Below are positions 63,543 to 64,000 of a stretch of DNA of 64,000 bases, piece by piece. Every line of letters begins with the position of its first letter. Positions within the stretch are counted from its first letter, which is position 1. The notes below the pieces were generated by a model. It was not told where the DNA came from. It saw nothing but the letters and a program-made list of their open reading frames with translations, and ran no database searches. Made by a program: the position numbers and the translations under genes. This DNA comes from Kaistella haifensis DSM 19056 (GTDB lineage: Bacteria; Bacteroidota; Bacteroidia; Flavobacteriales; Weeksellaceae): NCBI RefSeq assembly GCF_000735695.2, contig NZ_JASZ02000010.1:1-64000 (forward strand). The letters run 5' to 3'.

Positions 63543-63550
63543 CAAATGTA
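63543..63550 (-). promoter_or_regulatory. Promoter -7 box for the kinase-2TM-LytTR unit
   Basis: Minus-strand TACATTTG fits TAnnTTTG, 17 bases before the kinase ATG at 63525. All four genes downstream are packed within a few bases, so this is probably their common promoter. Confidence 0.5.
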
Positions 63551-63621
63551 ACGGTGATTAAAGGTAAATAAAAGTTTTTATCACTGAATGGCTGTTTTTC
63601 TGTTCTGAAACGTAAACTGCT

Positions 63622-64000
63622 CTATTTCATTAGCAATGCATCCATATTTTTAATAACCTCCTGCTTGATTTTCAGCATCGCTTCCAAATGATCGCCCTCA
63701 TATTTAAGGAATGTTTTTGGCATCGAAGCGTTGTCGAAAACCATTTGTCCTTCTTCCAAAGGAATCGTTTGATCTCCTTCGCTGTGAATAAATAATTTCG
63801 GTATCACAATCTCTTTAATATCCTCTTTCGCAGAATAAAGAAACGGAATTGTTTTCAAAAAGCTTGCATAATCCGGCGCAAAATGACTCGCAACATCGCT
63901 GAATGAAGAAATACAGCCGTCCAAAACAAGAGCATCTATCGTCTTCTGATTGCTTTTGGTTAAGTGTGTAGCGATTTGGCTTCCCATTGAAGCACCATAA
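63622..64000 (-). CDS. Alpha/beta hydrolase, C-terminal part (cut by window edge)
   Basis: The 3' part of an alpha/beta hydrolase gene that runs past the right edge. The nucleophile elbow GASMGS is at the window end, so the ATG at 63987 in this frame is internal, not the start. Visible are the catalytic acid in IHSEGDQTIPLEEG and the histidine in KYEGDHLEAM. About 126 residues are present. The substrate is unknown; proteins of this kind are often prolyl-oligopeptidase-like esterases. Confidence 0.8.
   Translation of the reverse strand, partial: YGASMGSQIATHLTKSNQKTIDALVLDGCISSFSDVASHFAPDYASFLKTIPFLYSAKEDIKEIVIPKLFIHSEGDQTIPLEEGQMVFDNASMPKTFLKYEGDHLEAMLKIKQEVIKNMDALLMK

Overview
The window is a 64 kb piece of a low-GC Bacteroidota chromosome, most likely a flavobacterium of the Chryseobacterium group (Weeksellaceae). 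Signs of this are the gliding lipoprotein GldH, an S46 (DPP7-type) peptidase, a TonB-dependent receptor with a carboxypeptidase-like N-terminal domain, the 2TM-domain/LytTR signalling locus, very long FtsZ and MutL variants typical of the phylum, and a promoter vocabulary of TAnnTTTG boxes with little Shine-Dalgarno sequence. Genus and species cannot be fixed from the sequence alone. Most of the region is ordinary housekeeping chromosome. No prophage, CRISPR array, rRNA, tRNA or obvious defence system was seen. The only mobile-element trace is the tail of an IS5-like transposase at the left edge.

Layout. 1-400: transposase tail and a strong terminator. 0.4-5.2 kb (minus): a DUF3267 metalloprotease-like protein, a DPP7-type peptidase, an ElaA-like acetyltransferase, the ribosome-assembly GTPase EngB and an alpha/beta hydrolase. 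5.4-21.7 kb (plus): a complete dcw cell-wall/division cluster in the order mraZ-rsmH-ftsL-ftsI-murE-mraY-murD-ftsW-murG-murC-ftsQ-ftsA-ftsZ, then a YqeY-like gene. It is preceded by a probable MraZ operator and a promoter that almost touches the mraZ start codon. 21.9-23.9 kb (plus): bacilliredoxin and a GH3-family protein. 23.9-28.2 kb (minus): a probable operon mutL-rhomboid-EEP phosphatase plus two small lipoproteins. 28.4-30.5 kb (minus): a secreted prolyl oligopeptidase.

30.7-37.1 kb (plus): a small membrane protein, a PA0069-type radical SAM protein, an SpmA/SpmB-like membrane protein, a TolC-like efflux channel, a SprT-like metalloprotein and mannose-1-phosphate guanylyltransferase. 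37.1-39.9 kb (minus): two glycosyltransferases flanking sufE, and a tiny three-helix membrane protein. 40.0-42.5 kb: clpC. 42.6-48.3 kb (minus): tadA, a secreted TonB-C-like protein, rplY (L25/Ctc), prs, an SGNH-like lipoprotein and a FadL-type porin. 48.7-52.9 kb (plus): ricT-gldH-PBP1A. 53-55.8 kb: selO and a polytopic membrane protein. 55.9-59.5 kb: sodC, a TonB-dependent receptor and a periplasmic partner. 59.7-60.8 kb: mnmA. 60.85-63.5 kb (minus): a LytS-type histidine kinase carrying a C-terminal 2TM domain, two free 2TM proteins and a LytTR regulator. The right edge cuts an alpha/beta hydrolase.

The most unusual points are the 2TM locus (a kinase fused to the same small membrane module that is encoded twice more beside it, with an in-frame ATG at the fusion joint), a MutL whose C-terminal endonuclease motifs are eroded, the compact MraZ operator/near-leaderless promoter, and a RicT with an extra N-terminal cysteine cluster. 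None amounts to a clearly new biological system; the 2TM signalling locus is the best candidate for something poorly described.
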